64,000 nt of DNA from Ignavibacteriota bacterium (GTDB taxonomy: Bacteria > Bacteroidota > Ignavibacteria > Kapaibacteriales > UBA2268). The DNA lies in assembly GCA_019637995.1 (NCBI GenBank), contig JAHBUQ010000001.1, forward strand, positions 682,001-746,000, given 5' to 3'. This document shows, piece by piece, positions 1-8,889 of the stretch (position 1 is its first letter; each line of letters opens with the position of its first letter). The notes below the pieces were generated by a model. That model was not told where the DNA came from. It worked only from the letters and a program-made list of their open reading frames with translations, and searched no databases. Position numbers and translations under genes: made by a program.

Positions 1-177
1 GTGTTTAGTAGCATTTGCATTTTTTTCGACTTTATTATAACCTTTACCGATTATATCATAACCCCGCACTATAACTGCACCGATAGGAACATCTCCATTC
101 TTTAAGGATTTCTCGGCAAGCCCCAGAGCTATGTCCATATAATAATTATGACTGTATTTAGGATAATTAAGTATCAA
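1..177 (-). CDS. tadA: tRNA adenosine deaminase TadA (5' part; runs off the window)
   Basis: Reverse-strand frame, open to the window edge. It reads DIALGLAEKSLKNGDVPIGA, then VIV, a GYN segment and NATKH at the edge. This is the start of the TadA cytidine/adenosine deaminase fold, just before the zinc-binding HAE motif. TadA converts A34 to inosine in tRNA-Arg(ACG). An ATG lies at 138, but the in-frame codons upstream read SHNYYM, matching the conserved SHEYWM start of TadA proteins. I therefore prefer the TTG at 177, or another non-ATG start near it; the frame is open back to a TGA at 184-186. The zinc ligands and catalytic Glu lie outside the window. Family assignment rests on about 46-59 residues. 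Confidence 0.8.
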   Translation of the reverse strand, partial: MILNYPKYSHNYYMDIALGLAEKSLKNGDVPIGAVIVRGYDIIGKGYNKVEKNANATKH

Positions 178-247
178 TTTTTTCAGGTCAATTTAGTTAA
201 GAATACTATAATATATTTCAGAAACATACTAGAAATGGATTCATTAA

Positions 248-1984
248 TCAAACTAAAAAACTTTTTTGCGAGTAATATCTTTCCTTCATTTCATCTTTTA
301 TCATTGATAAGTCAACCAAAATCAAAGCTCCAATACAATTATTTAAATTATGGTCAACTCCCCATGAAATAAATTGCGTTCCACCTTGGGTAGTGAGCTC
401 ACTGTAGCGTCTGAATAAGACCGGTATACTAAGTCCCAGACTTTTTAAAGCAATTTTTAAATTTATAAAGTCTTTATTTAGATCATCAGCATAAATAATT
501 TTGTCAACATCAGCCAGCACCTTGTTACTGAATTTATTAACCATCAGCGGTTTAGCAAGTGTAGAATCACCCGGATACCATTTTGAATAATATTTCACAA
601 TCAATGCTTTAGCAATTTCAGGATATGAATCACTAAGTGAAACATTACCCCATAAATACTTGATATCAGGATAATTCGATAAATAAGCCCCAATTCCCTG
701 CCAGATATAGTCCAATGCATTACTTCGCCAATATTTTTGTTGAATAAAACTCCTGCCAACCTCAAGTGATGAATCAACCATATCTAAATAGACGTTAGAA
801 AGTTCAAAAAGAGAAGAATTATAAAGTCCTTTCGGACCATATTTATCTAAAATATCGTGGGTATCACCAAGCCTGTAAGCACCAACAATTTCGTTGTTAT
901 TATCATCCCACAATACAATATGCTTATAGTATAAATCATGTATATCCATGTCAAATGTTTTTCCGCTTCCTTCTCCAACTTTGCGAAATGTTAATTCCCT
1001 AAGCCTCGATATTTCCTTAATGATGTTTGGTGCTACGTCATGCTCGACTACATAAATCTTCATATCATCATTAGTATTGCTAAGTAACCTTGAATTACCT
1101 AAATCTTCAACAAGGTTTTTTTTTTCAACAGGATGAATAATTGTTTGCTCGGTTTTGAAAAGTCCGGGCTCATTATCTCTTACTTTATAAATATGCTTGT
1201 AAAGCAGCTTAGTTTGAACGCTAATCTTCAGTTGACTGTTTTTGAAAGTTGTAGCAGGAATCAAATCTCCGATTTTAATCTTAATACTTCCATTTCTTTT
1301 TCTAAAGAGTTCTCTTGGTAACATCAACATACCAATATTAATATTTATCAAAGAGCTTAAATAGAATGTCAGTGAATTTCTGCCTTCTATGAATATTGGA
1401 AGTACCGGAGCTTCAGTTTTACCGCTAAAACGAATAGCTCCATTCTGCCACTTTAAATCACGAATTCCGGAAGCACGTAACCTTGAAACTTTTCCGGCAG
1501 GAAAAATTATTATCGCTTGCTCATCTTTAAGTGCTGCTTCAATATTTAATATCTGGGATTTTTGTTTAGTCATTGAATAAACATCAAGCGGAATAAATAG
1601 TTCGGACAAACTTTCCAAATTTTGCAATATGTCATTTGCCACGACTCTAACATCTTTTCTAACCTCGCTTATTGCTTTTAGCATAGCAAGACCATCAAGC
1701 CCGCCAAGCGGATGATTAGATACAATTATAAGCCGTCCTTCAGAAGGTATTTTTTCCTTATCTGACTGAGACATTATATACTTAAAATTTAACTCATTAA
1801 AAGTGGATTCGATAAAATCCAAGCCCCTTTTTTCACCCGCAATTTCCAAAAAGCGATTTACTTCGTCAACTTTTACAAACCATTTCATAAAATTAACAAT
1901 TAGATTGCCAATAAAATCAGGATATTTGTGAAACAAACCCGGTATTTTAGCATGAAGAATTTTTCGTATATCTACTTTTTGCAT
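248..1984 (-). CDS. olsF: OlsF-like bifunctional acyltransferase (PlsC-type domain + GNAT domain)
   Basis: A 578-residue protein with two acyltransferase parts. Residues about 60-270 are a lysophospholipid-acyltransferase (PlsC/OlsA type) domain with the SNHPLGGLDG motif (His91, Asp97), a known variant of the HX4D box. Residues about 310-480 are a GNAT-type N-acyltransferase of the OlsB/hemolysin kind, seen in RELTFRKVGEG, VGAYRLG and FELSNVYLD. This order (O-acyl first, N-acyl second) is that of OlsF, which makes ornithine lipids; related enzymes in Bacteroidota make glycine lipids. The likely role is therefore synthesis of a phosphorus-free aminolipid at the inner membrane, with the amino acid head group unknown. 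The gene stands alone, between tadA and a TPR gene on the same strand. The domain calls are firm; the lipid product is inference. Confidence 0.7.
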   Translation of the reverse strand: MQKVDIRKILHAKIPGLFHKYPDFIGNLIVNFMKWFVKVDEVNRFLEIAGEKRGLDFIESTFNELNFKYIMSQSDKEKIPSEGRLIIVSNHPLGGLDGLAMLKAISEVRKDVRVVANDILQNLESLSELFIPLDVYSMTKQKSQILNIEAALKDEQAIIIFPAGKVSRLRASGIRDLKWQNGAIRFSGKTEAPVLPIFIEGRNSLTFYLSSLININIGMLMLPRELFRKRNGSIKIKIGDLIPATTFKNSQLKISVQTKLLYKHIYKVRDNEPGLFKTEQTIIHPVEKKNLVEDLGNSRLLSNTNDDMKIYVVEHDVAPNIIKEISRLRELTFRKVGEGSGKTFDMDIHDLYYKHIVLWDDNNNEIVGAYRLGDTHDILDKYGPKGLYNSSLFELSNVYLDMVDSSLEVGRSFIQQKYWRSNALDYIWQGIGAYLSNYPDIKYLWGNVSLSDSYPEIAKALIVKYYSKWYPGDSTLAKPLMVNKFSNKVLADVDKIIYADDLNKDFINLKIALKSLGLSIPVLFRRYSELTTQGGTQFISWGVDHNLNNCIGALILVDLSMIKDEMKERYYSQKSFLV

Positions 1985-2150
1985 TTGATAAAAGTTTAAT
2001 GAATTTAAATCTATTTAATTTTAAACATGAAGAAGACTTACAAATATATCAATATAATCATAAATTGCAAAAAAGAATCAAAAATATAATTTTTTCATAC
2101 TACTTGCATGGGTTGACAATGCAATAATACTATAATGATCCAATTTGTTA

Positions 2151-3371
2151 TCACTTGCAAACTTTTTCAATAAGTTCCTGAGCTTCTTGAAGCCCTAAAC
2201 CAAGAGCTTTGTTGAAATCATCACAAGCACTTTGATTATTGCCGGTTTCAGCATAAGCAATTCCACGGTTAATATATGGCTGAGGTGAATTAGGGTCTAA
2301 TTCAATTACTTTATTGAAATCTCGAATAGAGCCTTCATTATCTCCTAATTCTGATGTCAAATATCCACGCAAATAATACGCTTGATGATTTTTGTTATTA
2401 AGACCGATTTCGCGAGTGCAGTCTGCAATAGCACCATCTTTATCGTCAAGTTCGTGTTTTACTAAAGCTCTGTGATAGTATGCTGCAGGAAAATCTGAGG
2501 CAACATTTACAAGTGTACTAAAATCGTCCAAAGCTTCCTGAAATCTACCGCTTGAATAATTTAAAATCCCACGATTATAATATGCCTGAGGGAAATCAGG
2601 GTTAACTAAAATAGCAAAATCATAATCTTCGAGTGCTCCAAGTTTGTCACCCAAATCATCTTTAATATTTGCACGGTTGTAATATGCTAAATAATAAGCA
2701 GGGTCAATTTCGATACATTTGTTGTATTGAGTAATCGCATCTTCAGGCTTGCCCATAGCTGCATAAGCATTTCCAAGATTTTGATAAGCAGAAAGGTTTC
2801 CTTCGTCATATTTCAAAGCAAGCTTATAATCGGCAGCTGCACCAATATTATCGCCTGAATTTGCTTTGACAAGACCTCTGTTGTTATAAGCTGCTGAGAA
2901 TTCCGGCGTAATTTCCAAACATTTATCAAAGTCTTCAACTGATTTTTTAAAATTACCTTTGCTGCCATGACTCATTGCTCTGCTGTAATAATAATTGGAG
3001 TTTTTGTCATTAACGGCTATGGCATAGTCCAAATATTTGATTGATTCGTCATAGTTACCCAGATAAAAATGTAAATCACCAAGTTCTTTGTAAACATTTA
3101 AATTATTAATATCTTTTTCAAGAGCTTTTTTGTAATAAGTTAAAGCAGTTTCGGAGTCCTGTATCGAAAGATAATATCCGGCTTTATATCTTAGAAGTTC
3201 AGATGATTCAGGAAGTAATTTTAAGCCGTCGTCAATTGCTTTATTAGCTTTATCAAAATCACCATCCTGAATAATCAAATCTATGTTTTCAATAATTTCT
3301 TTTTCAGTCTGAGAAAATACCGTAAAAATTGGTATAATATAGAGCATGAAAATTAGTAATAGAAATCTCAT
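2151..3371 (-). CDS. Secreted or periplasmic TPR-repeat protein
   Basis: A 406-residue protein with an N-terminal signal peptide (hydrophobic residues 3-19, ending FSQ). Back-to-back tetratricopeptide repeats of 34 residues fill the rest, about eleven in all, with typical A-Y-x-N-R-G and D-P signatures such as AYYNRGILNYSSGRFQEALD. TPR solenoids bind peptides or act as scaffolds; the sequence gives no specific partner. A good Shine-Dalgarno AGGAG lies about 9 bases before the ATG at 3371. It is transcribed divergently from thrS across about 210 bases. No catalytic domain is visible. Confidence 0.85.
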   Translation of the reverse strand: MRFLLLIFMLYIIPIFTVFSQTEKEIIENIDLIIQDGDFDKANKAIDDGLKLLPESSELLRYKAGYYLSIQDSETALTYYKKALEKDINNLNVYKELGDLHFYLGNYDESIKYLDYAIAVNDKNSNYYYSRAMSHGSKGNFKKSVEDFDKCLEITPEFSAAYNNRGLVKANSGDNIGAAADYKLALKYDEGNLSAYQNLGNAYAAMGKPEDAITQYNKCIEIDPAYYLAYYNRANIKDDLGDKLGALEDYDFAILVNPDFPQAYYNRGILNYSSGRFQEALDDFSTLVNVASDFPAAYYHRALVKHELDDKDGAIADCTREIGLNNKNHQAYYLRGYLTSELGDNEGSIRDFNKVIELDPNSPQPYINRGIAYAETGNNQSACDDFNKALGLGLQEAQELIEKVCK

Positions 3372-3580
3372 GAGGAATTTCTCCTATGTAAAAATTAGAA
3401 GTTTTGGAAATTATTGATTTAGACGCAAATACATTTCAATTATTAAATTATTTGCAAAAAACAATGATCATAGCACAAATATTAAAAGATTATCAATGAT
3501 TTTTACAATTTTACTGCAAAAATTACTTCTTTATAAAATTAAATATGTCTAAAATTCTATAATTATTTAATATTAAAATT

Positions 3581-5515
3581 ATGATACAGATTAAATTTCC
3601 AGATGGTTCGGTCAGAGAATTCAATAGTGGTGTAACTCCATTCGAAGTAGCAAGTACAATATCAGAAGGATTAGCAAGAAATGCTTTAGGAGCAGTTGTA
3701 AACGGTGATTATTTTGAGATTAATCATCCTATCAGGGAGAATGCCGATGTGAAAATCGCAACGTTTAATGATGATGACGGCAAGCAAATGTTCTGGCACT
3801 CATCTGCCCACTTAATGGCAGAAGCATTGCAGCAACTTTATCCGGGCACAAAGTTTGGTATAGGTCCTTCAATTGAAAATGGATTTTATTACGATGTTGA
3901 CCTTCCCGAAGGAACAAAAATCACAACTGAAGATTTACCTGAAATAGAAAAGAAAATGAAAGAACTTGCCAAAATGAATTCAACATACAATATGTCTGAA
4001 TCTACTTGGGAAGACGCAATGCAATATTATACAGAAATTGGAAATGAATATAAGATTGAACTCATCGAAGGTCTTAAAGGCGAGCAGATTACTTTCTGTA
4101 AGCACGGCAGTTTTACTGACTTATGTCGAGGTGGTCATATACCGAATACCGGCTTAATCAAAGCTGTAAAATTACTTTCGGTTGCAGGAGCATATTGGAG
4201 AGGAAATTCTGATAACAAAATGATGACTCGTATTTACGGCATAACATTTCCAAAGCAAAAACTTCTTGATGAGTACATGGTTTTGCGTGAAGAAGCTGAA
4301 AGACGCGATCACAGAAAGCTTGGTAAAGAGTTGGAATTATATATGATTACTCCAACTATTGGCGGTGGGCTTCCGGTTTGGTTGCCGAAGGGTACAATTA
4401 TTCGCCGAATCCTCGAAGATTTTCTCAAGAAAGAGCTGATCAAACGAGGTTATCAAGAGGTAATAACTCCTCATATTGGAAATTTGAATTTATATAAAAC
4501 ATCAGGTCACTATCCCTATTATTCTGACTCCCAGTTCTCACCTATTAAGGTAGAAGAAGAAGAATATATGCTTAAGCCAATGAACTGCCCGCATCATCAT
4601 CAGATCTATGCTTCAAAGCCACGTAGTTACAGAGATTTACCCCTTAGACTTGCTGAATTTGGTACAGTTTACCGCTATGAGCAGTCAGGTGAACTAAGCG
4701 GCTTGTCACGCGTAAGAGGATTTACCCAAGATGACGCTCATATTTATTGTACTCACGAACAGTTAAAAAGCGAGCTAATTAATGCTGTTGAGCTTACACA
4801 GCTTGTGTTCAATACATTTGGTATGCAGGTTACAACAAGACTTTCATTCAGGGATGACGAGAGTAATAAGTTTGCCGGAGACCCCGCATATTGGGAACAA
4901 GCTGAGAGAGAAATCAAGGAAGTAGCTGATTCAATGGGACTTGATTACTTCATCGGGTTAGGAGAAGCATCCTTCTACGGACCAAAAATTGACTTTATTG
5001 TTCGAGATGCTATTGGAAGGAAATGGCAGTTAGGAACAGTACAGGTGGATTATGTAATGCCCGAACGTTTTGGGCTTGAATATATGGGTAATGATAATCA
5101 AAAACATCGCCCTGTAATTATTCACCGCGCCCCATTTGGTTCTATGGAAAGATTTATTTCAATTTTGATTGAGCATTATGCTGGAAATTTCCCATTCTGG
5201 ATTGCTCCTGTACAAATTTCGATTTTACCGATTGGTGAAAATCAGAACGAATATTGCGAAAATCTTTATAAAAAATTAAAAGAAATGGGATATCGTGTAG
5301 AAATTGATACCCGTAGTGAAAAAGTTAACCGTAAAATTGCAGAATCCGAACAAATGAAAGTACCTTTTGCTATCATTGCCGGTCAAAAGGAAGTTGATAG
5401 TAATACTGTTTCATTACGTCAGCATGGAAAAGGTGATTTAGGTTCAAAATCAATTCATGAAGTTCTTGCGATTTTCGCAGAGCTGAATCAGCCTACGAAA
5501 AGTATAATTGAGTAA
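3581..5515 (+). CDS. thrS: Threonyl-tRNA synthetase
   Basis: A 644-residue class II aminoacyl-tRNA synthetase of normal full length. It contains the N-terminal TGS domain (about 1-60), the editing domain with HSSAH and CRGGH zinc-type motifs, and the catalytic core with MLKPMNCPHHH, RVRGFTQDDAH and IHRAPFGSMERF. These supply the zinc-binding Cys and two His residues and class II motifs 2 and 3. An anticodon-binding domain closes the protein. It charges tRNA-Thr in the cytoplasm and clears mischarged Ser-tRNA. The usual partners infC-rpmI-rplT do not follow here; the gene appears monocistronic and is followed by a hairpin at 5532-5567. Confidence 0.98.
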   Translation: MIQIKFPDGSVREFNSGVTPFEVASTISEGLARNALGAVVNGDYFEINHPIRENADVKIATFNDDDGKQMFWHSSAHLMAEALQQLYPGTKFGIGPSIENGFYYDVDLPEGTKITTEDLPEIEKKMKELAKMNSTYNMSESTWEDAMQYYTEIGNEYKIELIEGLKGEQITFCKHGSFTDLCRGGHIPNTGLIKAVKLLSVAGAYWRGNSDNKMMTRIYGITFPKQKLLDEYMVLREEAERRDHRKLGKELELYMITPTIGGGLPVWLPKGTIIRRILEDFLKKELIKRGYQEVITPHIGNLNLYKTSGHYPYYSDSQFSPIKVEEEEYMLKPMNCPHHHQIYASKPRSYRDLPLRLAEFGTVYRYEQSGELSGLSRVRGFTQDDAHIYCTHEQLKSELINAVELTQLVFNTFGMQVTTRLSFRDDESNKFAGDPAYWEQAEREIKEVADSMGLDYFIGLGEASFYGPKIDFIVRDAIGRKWQLGTVQVDYVMPERFGLEYMGNDNQKHRPVIIHRAPFGSMERFISILIEHYAGNFPFWIAPVQISILPIGENQNEYCENLYKKLKEMGYRVEIDTRSEKVNRKIAESEQMKVPFAIIAGQKEVDSNTVSLRQHGKGDLGSKSIHEVLAIFAELNQPTKSIIE

Positions 5516-5531
5516 GTAATTTTTGATGATT

Positions 5532-5570
5532 ATGAGTCAATTTCGAGATAAATCGGGGTTGACTCATTTT
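5532..5570 (+). terminator. Hairpin after thrS, likely terminator
   Basis: A perfect 9-bp stem, ATGAGTCAA (5532-5540) with TTGACTCAT (5559-5567), encloses an 18-nt loop and is followed by TTT. It starts 16 bases after the thrS stop. The T run is short, so termination may be partial. The convergent oxidoreductase gene ends about 120 bases further on. Confidence 0.5.
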
Positions 5571-5688
5571 CACGAATTGTTTAGATTTAATCTGAATATC
5601 GGATTTCCGAGAATTATGATTGAGGTATTAAGATTGAACTATTCATCTCACAAATTAAGCCAATTAGAATGATTATGTTAGTTTCAAG

Positions 5689-6654
5689 TCATCCAACAAT
5701 TTTTAATATCACGTTTCCCGTCTTTTGGCCGGTTTCAACATATTCATAAGCCGTCCTGATTTCCTCTAATCTGTATTTTCTATCTATGACAGGTTTAAAT
5801 TTTCCTTTTTCCACTAAACCTTTTAAGAATTGCAAGTCTTCCTTATTAATAGTTGGTATCGGAAAAAGTAGTTTTTTCCCTTTTGAAAATTTTGAAGTTA
5901 TAGCTAATAGTATGTTTACCCCATTTTTACCAAGTTCTGTAGAAATGTAAATCCCGCTATCACTTAAAAGTGGTTTACACTGTTTGTACGAACTTTTGCC
6001 TACTGCATCGAATATAAAATCAAATTTCTTGTCAGTCTTTGTAAAATCTTCAGTTTGATAATCAATCACAAAATCTGCACCAAGAGATTTTACAAGTTCT
6101 ATATTTTTGGTATTACATACTGCAGAAACTACGGCACCATAATGTTTTAAAAGCTGAACCGCAGCAGAGCCAATAGCACCTGTGGCGCCATATACCAAAA
6201 CATTGTCATTAGGTTTGACCTTTGCTGCTCTTATGTCCACAAGGGCATAATGACCACCTTCTGAGATAGCTGCTGCTTCATCAAAATCAAAATTTTCAGG
6301 TATATGAACCACTGCATCGTTTTCTGATATTGTTAAAAATTCAGCGTGACCACCAAAAGTAACATCGTTAAAACCAAAGACTGAATCACCAATTTTAAAT
6401 TTAGTAACATCCTTTCCAATATCTTCAATAACTCCGGAGAAATCACAACCTAATATTTGGTATTTCGGTCTGAATAATCCGCTCCAAAATCTTGAAACAA
6501 AATACTCTGCACTTCGAAAGCCGGCGTCTGTACGGTTTACAGTAGATGAATATACTTTAACTAAAATTTCGTTGTCCTTTGGTACTGGCTTACTGACTTC
6601 CATCAATTCTGCTACTTCGGGCGGACCATATTTCTTATAGACAATTGCTTTCAT
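5689..6654 (-). CDS. Zinc-free MDR-family NAD(P)-dependent oxidoreductase (quinone-reductase-like)
   Basis: A 321-residue medium-chain dehydrogenase/reductase. An N-terminal GroES-like domain begins MKAIVYKKYGPPEV and contains the ILGCDFSGVIEDIG motif. A Rossmann domain follows with VLVYGATGAIGSAAVQLLK for NAD(P)H binding. The cysteine cluster of the structural-zinc lobe seen in classical alcohol dehydrogenases is absent, as in quinone oxidoreductase and RTN4IP1-type members. Substrate cannot be told from sequence. A second, divergent MDR gene lies at 21295-22323. The start is ATG at 6654, downstream of the shortened OmpH-like gene on the same strand. Confidence 0.85.
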   Translation of the reverse strand: MKAIVYKKYGPPEVAELMEVSKPVPKDNEILVKVYSSTVNRTDAGFRSAEYFVSRFWSGLFRPKYQILGCDFSGVIEDIGKDVTKFKIGDSVFGFNDVTFGGHAEFLTISENDAVVHIPENFDFDEAAAISEGGHYALVDIRAAKVKPNDNVLVYGATGAIGSAAVQLLKHYGAVVSAVCNTKNIELVKSLGADFVIDYQTEDFTKTDKKFDFIFDAVGKSSYKQCKPLLSDSGIYISTELGKNGVNILLAITSKFSKGKKLLFPIPTINKEDLQFLKGLVEKGKFKPVIDRKYRLEEIRTAYEYVETGQKTGNVILKIVG

Positions 6655-6773
6655 AATATTTATTTTATTGATATTTAGATTTATAAATAAGTTGAATCAG
6701 TAGGTCTGAATTTGAAATATTTCGTAATAAATTTATAATATCATCACAATCTTTAGGTTCGATTCTGAAAGAT

Positions 6774-7184
6774 TTAATCTGTATGCCTTTCTGAAACCTT
6801 AATTTTATCTGAAATTGGCAGAAAAATTGTTTTCACAGCTTCGTCATATTTTCCATTCGGCTCGAATATTGTTCTTGCATATTCTTCGCGAGTTTCCCTG
6901 AGAGTTTCAATTTCTTTCTTTATGCTCTGAACTTCAGTATCATTCCAAATCAAATGATTTTTTTTAAGTTGTGATTCGAGACTATCTGCTTTTTGTTTTA
7001 TTGAATCAAGTTCTTGTTTCCATCCCTCAACCAAACATTGAATCTGCTTTTGTGCGAGTATTACATCGGGAAATTTTTCCAGAATTGTATCAGAATCAAG
7101 GAAATCAACTTTTTGAGAATTTGATATGCTTGTAAATAAAAACAATATTACAATACAACTTGGTATATATCCGTATATTTTCAA
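6774..7184 (-). CDS. Shortened OmpH/Skp-like periplasmic chaperone paralogue
   Basis: A 136-residue protein with a signal peptide (ends SNSQ) followed by an OmpH/Skp helical region. It is clearly related to the full-length OmpH gene at 24686-25417: both share EKFPD, a W-K-x-ELD segment, EYAR/DYAR, FEPxGKYDEAV and TIF. It lacks the C-terminal half: homology stops after SDKIK and the frame ends VSERHTD. A different frame (plus one base) stays open for 40 or so more codons to a stop at 6665-6667, so a frameshift or recent truncation is possible. It starts at TTG (7184) with GGAG 8 bases upstream. Skp proteins trimerise around outer-membrane clients; the missing part makes normal function uncertain. 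Confidence 0.65.
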   Translation of the reverse strand: MKIYGYIPSCIVILFLFTSISNSQKVDFLDSDTILEKFPDVILAQKQIQCLVEGWKQELDSIKQKADSLESQLKKNHLIWNDTEVQSIKKEIETLRETREEYARTIFEPNGKYDEAVKTIFLPISDKIKVSERHTD

Positions 7185-7341
7185 TGTAAATACTCCATAA
7201 TAATAATATAAAATTGCAAATTATTATACAATAAACCATCTATTAATTATTATTACGATAGCATAATAGGATTGTTGCATATTATTTTTAGGGAAAAATG
7301 ATAATAAGTAATTCCAAAATAAAAATTGAACTCTCCTAAAC

Positions 7342-8391
7342 CTACAACTCAAATATCAGCGATACATGATGAGCTATTCTGTCATTTGTCATAAATTCGT
7401 TTGAAATTGAGTAGTCAATATGAATATTGAAGTCCATATCAAGAGGAGGTCTGAAAGATAATCCTCCGCCCCAGTAATTCATAGGCAAGAATTTTGCATC
7501 ACCCATGTCACTCCCATAAACAGCTATTCCACCTCTAATAGCTATAAATTCATGAGGAACTATTTCAGCACCAATAATAAATGATGGAGTTGCATCAAAC
7601 TGATTCATTACCGCATCAAGACCAAGAAGAATATATCTGGTAGGGGGTAGTGTTACTAATTCTTCTTCTCCTGTGATTGATGTTCTTGACATTATTGTTT
7701 CTTCATTAAGTCCAAATTCAGCCGCTACGCCTGTGCGAATTGTAAAAGGAATCTCTTCTGTTGGCGATGAAGCTGTGTTCCAGTTCATCGAGCCGAACAA
7801 ATTATTCATAGCAAGACCGAAACTGAATAAATCAAGTACATTCAATTTTACTCCAAGGTCCATAGCAAAACCGTTTGCCGATATGTTTGCACCATTAAGC
7901 GAGTTGTTGATATACTTAACTGAAGCACCCATACTGAAGTATTCTAATCTGTATGCACCGCTCACCATTGCCGAAATGTGGTTATTATTTAAATCTCTTG
8001 TGGGTGTTCCTTGCACATTACGACCAGTGAAAGAGCCGGAATATAGATTATTTACCCCTGCACCAACTCCGAAATGAGGTAGAATTTCCTGAGCCCATGC
8101 AAGGCTGGCGTGAGTTCTGCCTAATCCAATTGAACTGACTGATGTATTGAAAGTAGGTGCATTTGGCATAAATGCTGTACCTGCTGGGTTATAAAATATT
8201 CCTGATGGCTCATTTACTATAGCTGAATAAACTCCGCCCATAGCGATTGGACGGGCTCCGATATTTCTCGATAGCCATACTTCTGAAAATCCACCGTCGG
8301 ACATTTGCGCATATAATAGAGTTGTGCTAATATTCGCCAATAATGTAATTGACAATGCACAGTATAATACTGTTTTGTATAGATTTTTCAA
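7342..8391 (-). CDS. PorV/PorQ-family outer-membrane beta-barrel protein
   Basis: A 349-residue protein with a signal peptide (about residues 1-28, ending LLYAQ). Its conserved N-terminal block includes GARPIAMGGVYSAI and a downstream FYNPAGTA, typical of the PorV/PorQ (FadL-like) barrels that carry or hand over T9SS cargo at the outer membrane. Alternating amphipathic strands follow, ending in an aromatic-flanked strand HVSLIFEL. The start is TTG at 8391, two bases after the stop of the upstream small T9SS gene, with a Shine-Dalgarno (GAGGTAG) formed from that gene's last codons. The two are thus coupled. Whether it is PorV, PorQ or another paralogue cannot be settled here. Confidence 0.8.
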   Translation of the reverse strand: MKNLYKTVLYCALSITLLANISTTLLYAQMSDGGFSEVWLSRNIGARPIAMGGVYSAIVNEPSGIFYNPAGTAFMPNAPTFNTSVSSIGLGRTHASLAWAQEILPHFGVGAGVNNLYSGSFTGRNVQGTPTRDLNNNHISAMVSGAYRLEYFSMGASVKYINNSLNGANISANGFAMDLGVKLNVLDLFSFGLAMNNLFGSMNWNTASSPTEEIPFTIRTGVAAEFGLNEETIMSRTSITGEEELVTLPPTRYILLGLDAVMNQFDATPSFIIGAEIVPHEFIAIRGGIAVYGSDMGDAKFLPMNYWGGGLSFRPPLDMDFNIHIDYSISNEFMTNDRIAHHVSLIFEL

Positions 8392-8393
8392 AG

Positions 8394-8813
8394 CTACCTC
8401 GATATTATGAATTTCTCGGAATCACGAAAAGTATTGCCTTGCAAAACGCAAATATATATTCCGTTCGGCAAATTGAATGTTGCAGAGTATACCTCTTCAG
8501 TTCTTGTCGAGGAGATACCTTTGAACACTTCCAACACTTCTTTTCCTAACATATTGTAAACCGTAATAGTTATATTCTGTTGCTTCTGAACCTGATACAC
8601 TTCGACATTTAATTCCGCCTGAGTGTACCAGACCTTAGTAATTTTTGTTGAAGTTATTGTATCCTGATTAGTTACAAAATACTTCGAATTAAAACTTACA
8701 AAATCTGTGCCATTTAAGGTGTTGGAAATAATTATATCGGAATGATTGAATCCGCAAAGGAATAACCATAATAATAATACGATTTTTATAATATGTTTTG
8801 TGAAGAAATTCAT
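8394..8813 (-). CDS. Small T9SS cargo protein (signal peptide + type A sorting domain)
   Basis: A 139-residue protein that is little more than a signal peptide, a short linker and a T9SS C-terminal sorting domain. The domain is recognisable from ITVYNMLGKEVLEVF, LPNGIYICVL and the ending EKFIISR. Such domains send proteins through the Por/Gld machinery to the cell surface. With almost no passenger, it may be a remnant of a larger gene or a very small surface protein. It lies directly upstream of, and coupled to, the PorV/PorQ-like gene. Confidence 0.75.
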   Translation of the reverse strand: MNFFTKHIIKIVLLLWLFLCGFNHSDIIISNTLNGTDFVSFNSKYFVTNQDTITSTKITKVWYTQAELNVEVYQVQKQQNITITVYNMLGKEVLEVFKGISSTRTEEVYSATFNLPNGIYICVLQGNTFRDSEKFIISR

Positions 8814-8889
8814 ATAACAAAAGTAGTAAATAAAATCAGACTAACAATAGAAAATTATTAGATTATTATGAAAATTTGCCAACAAAATA

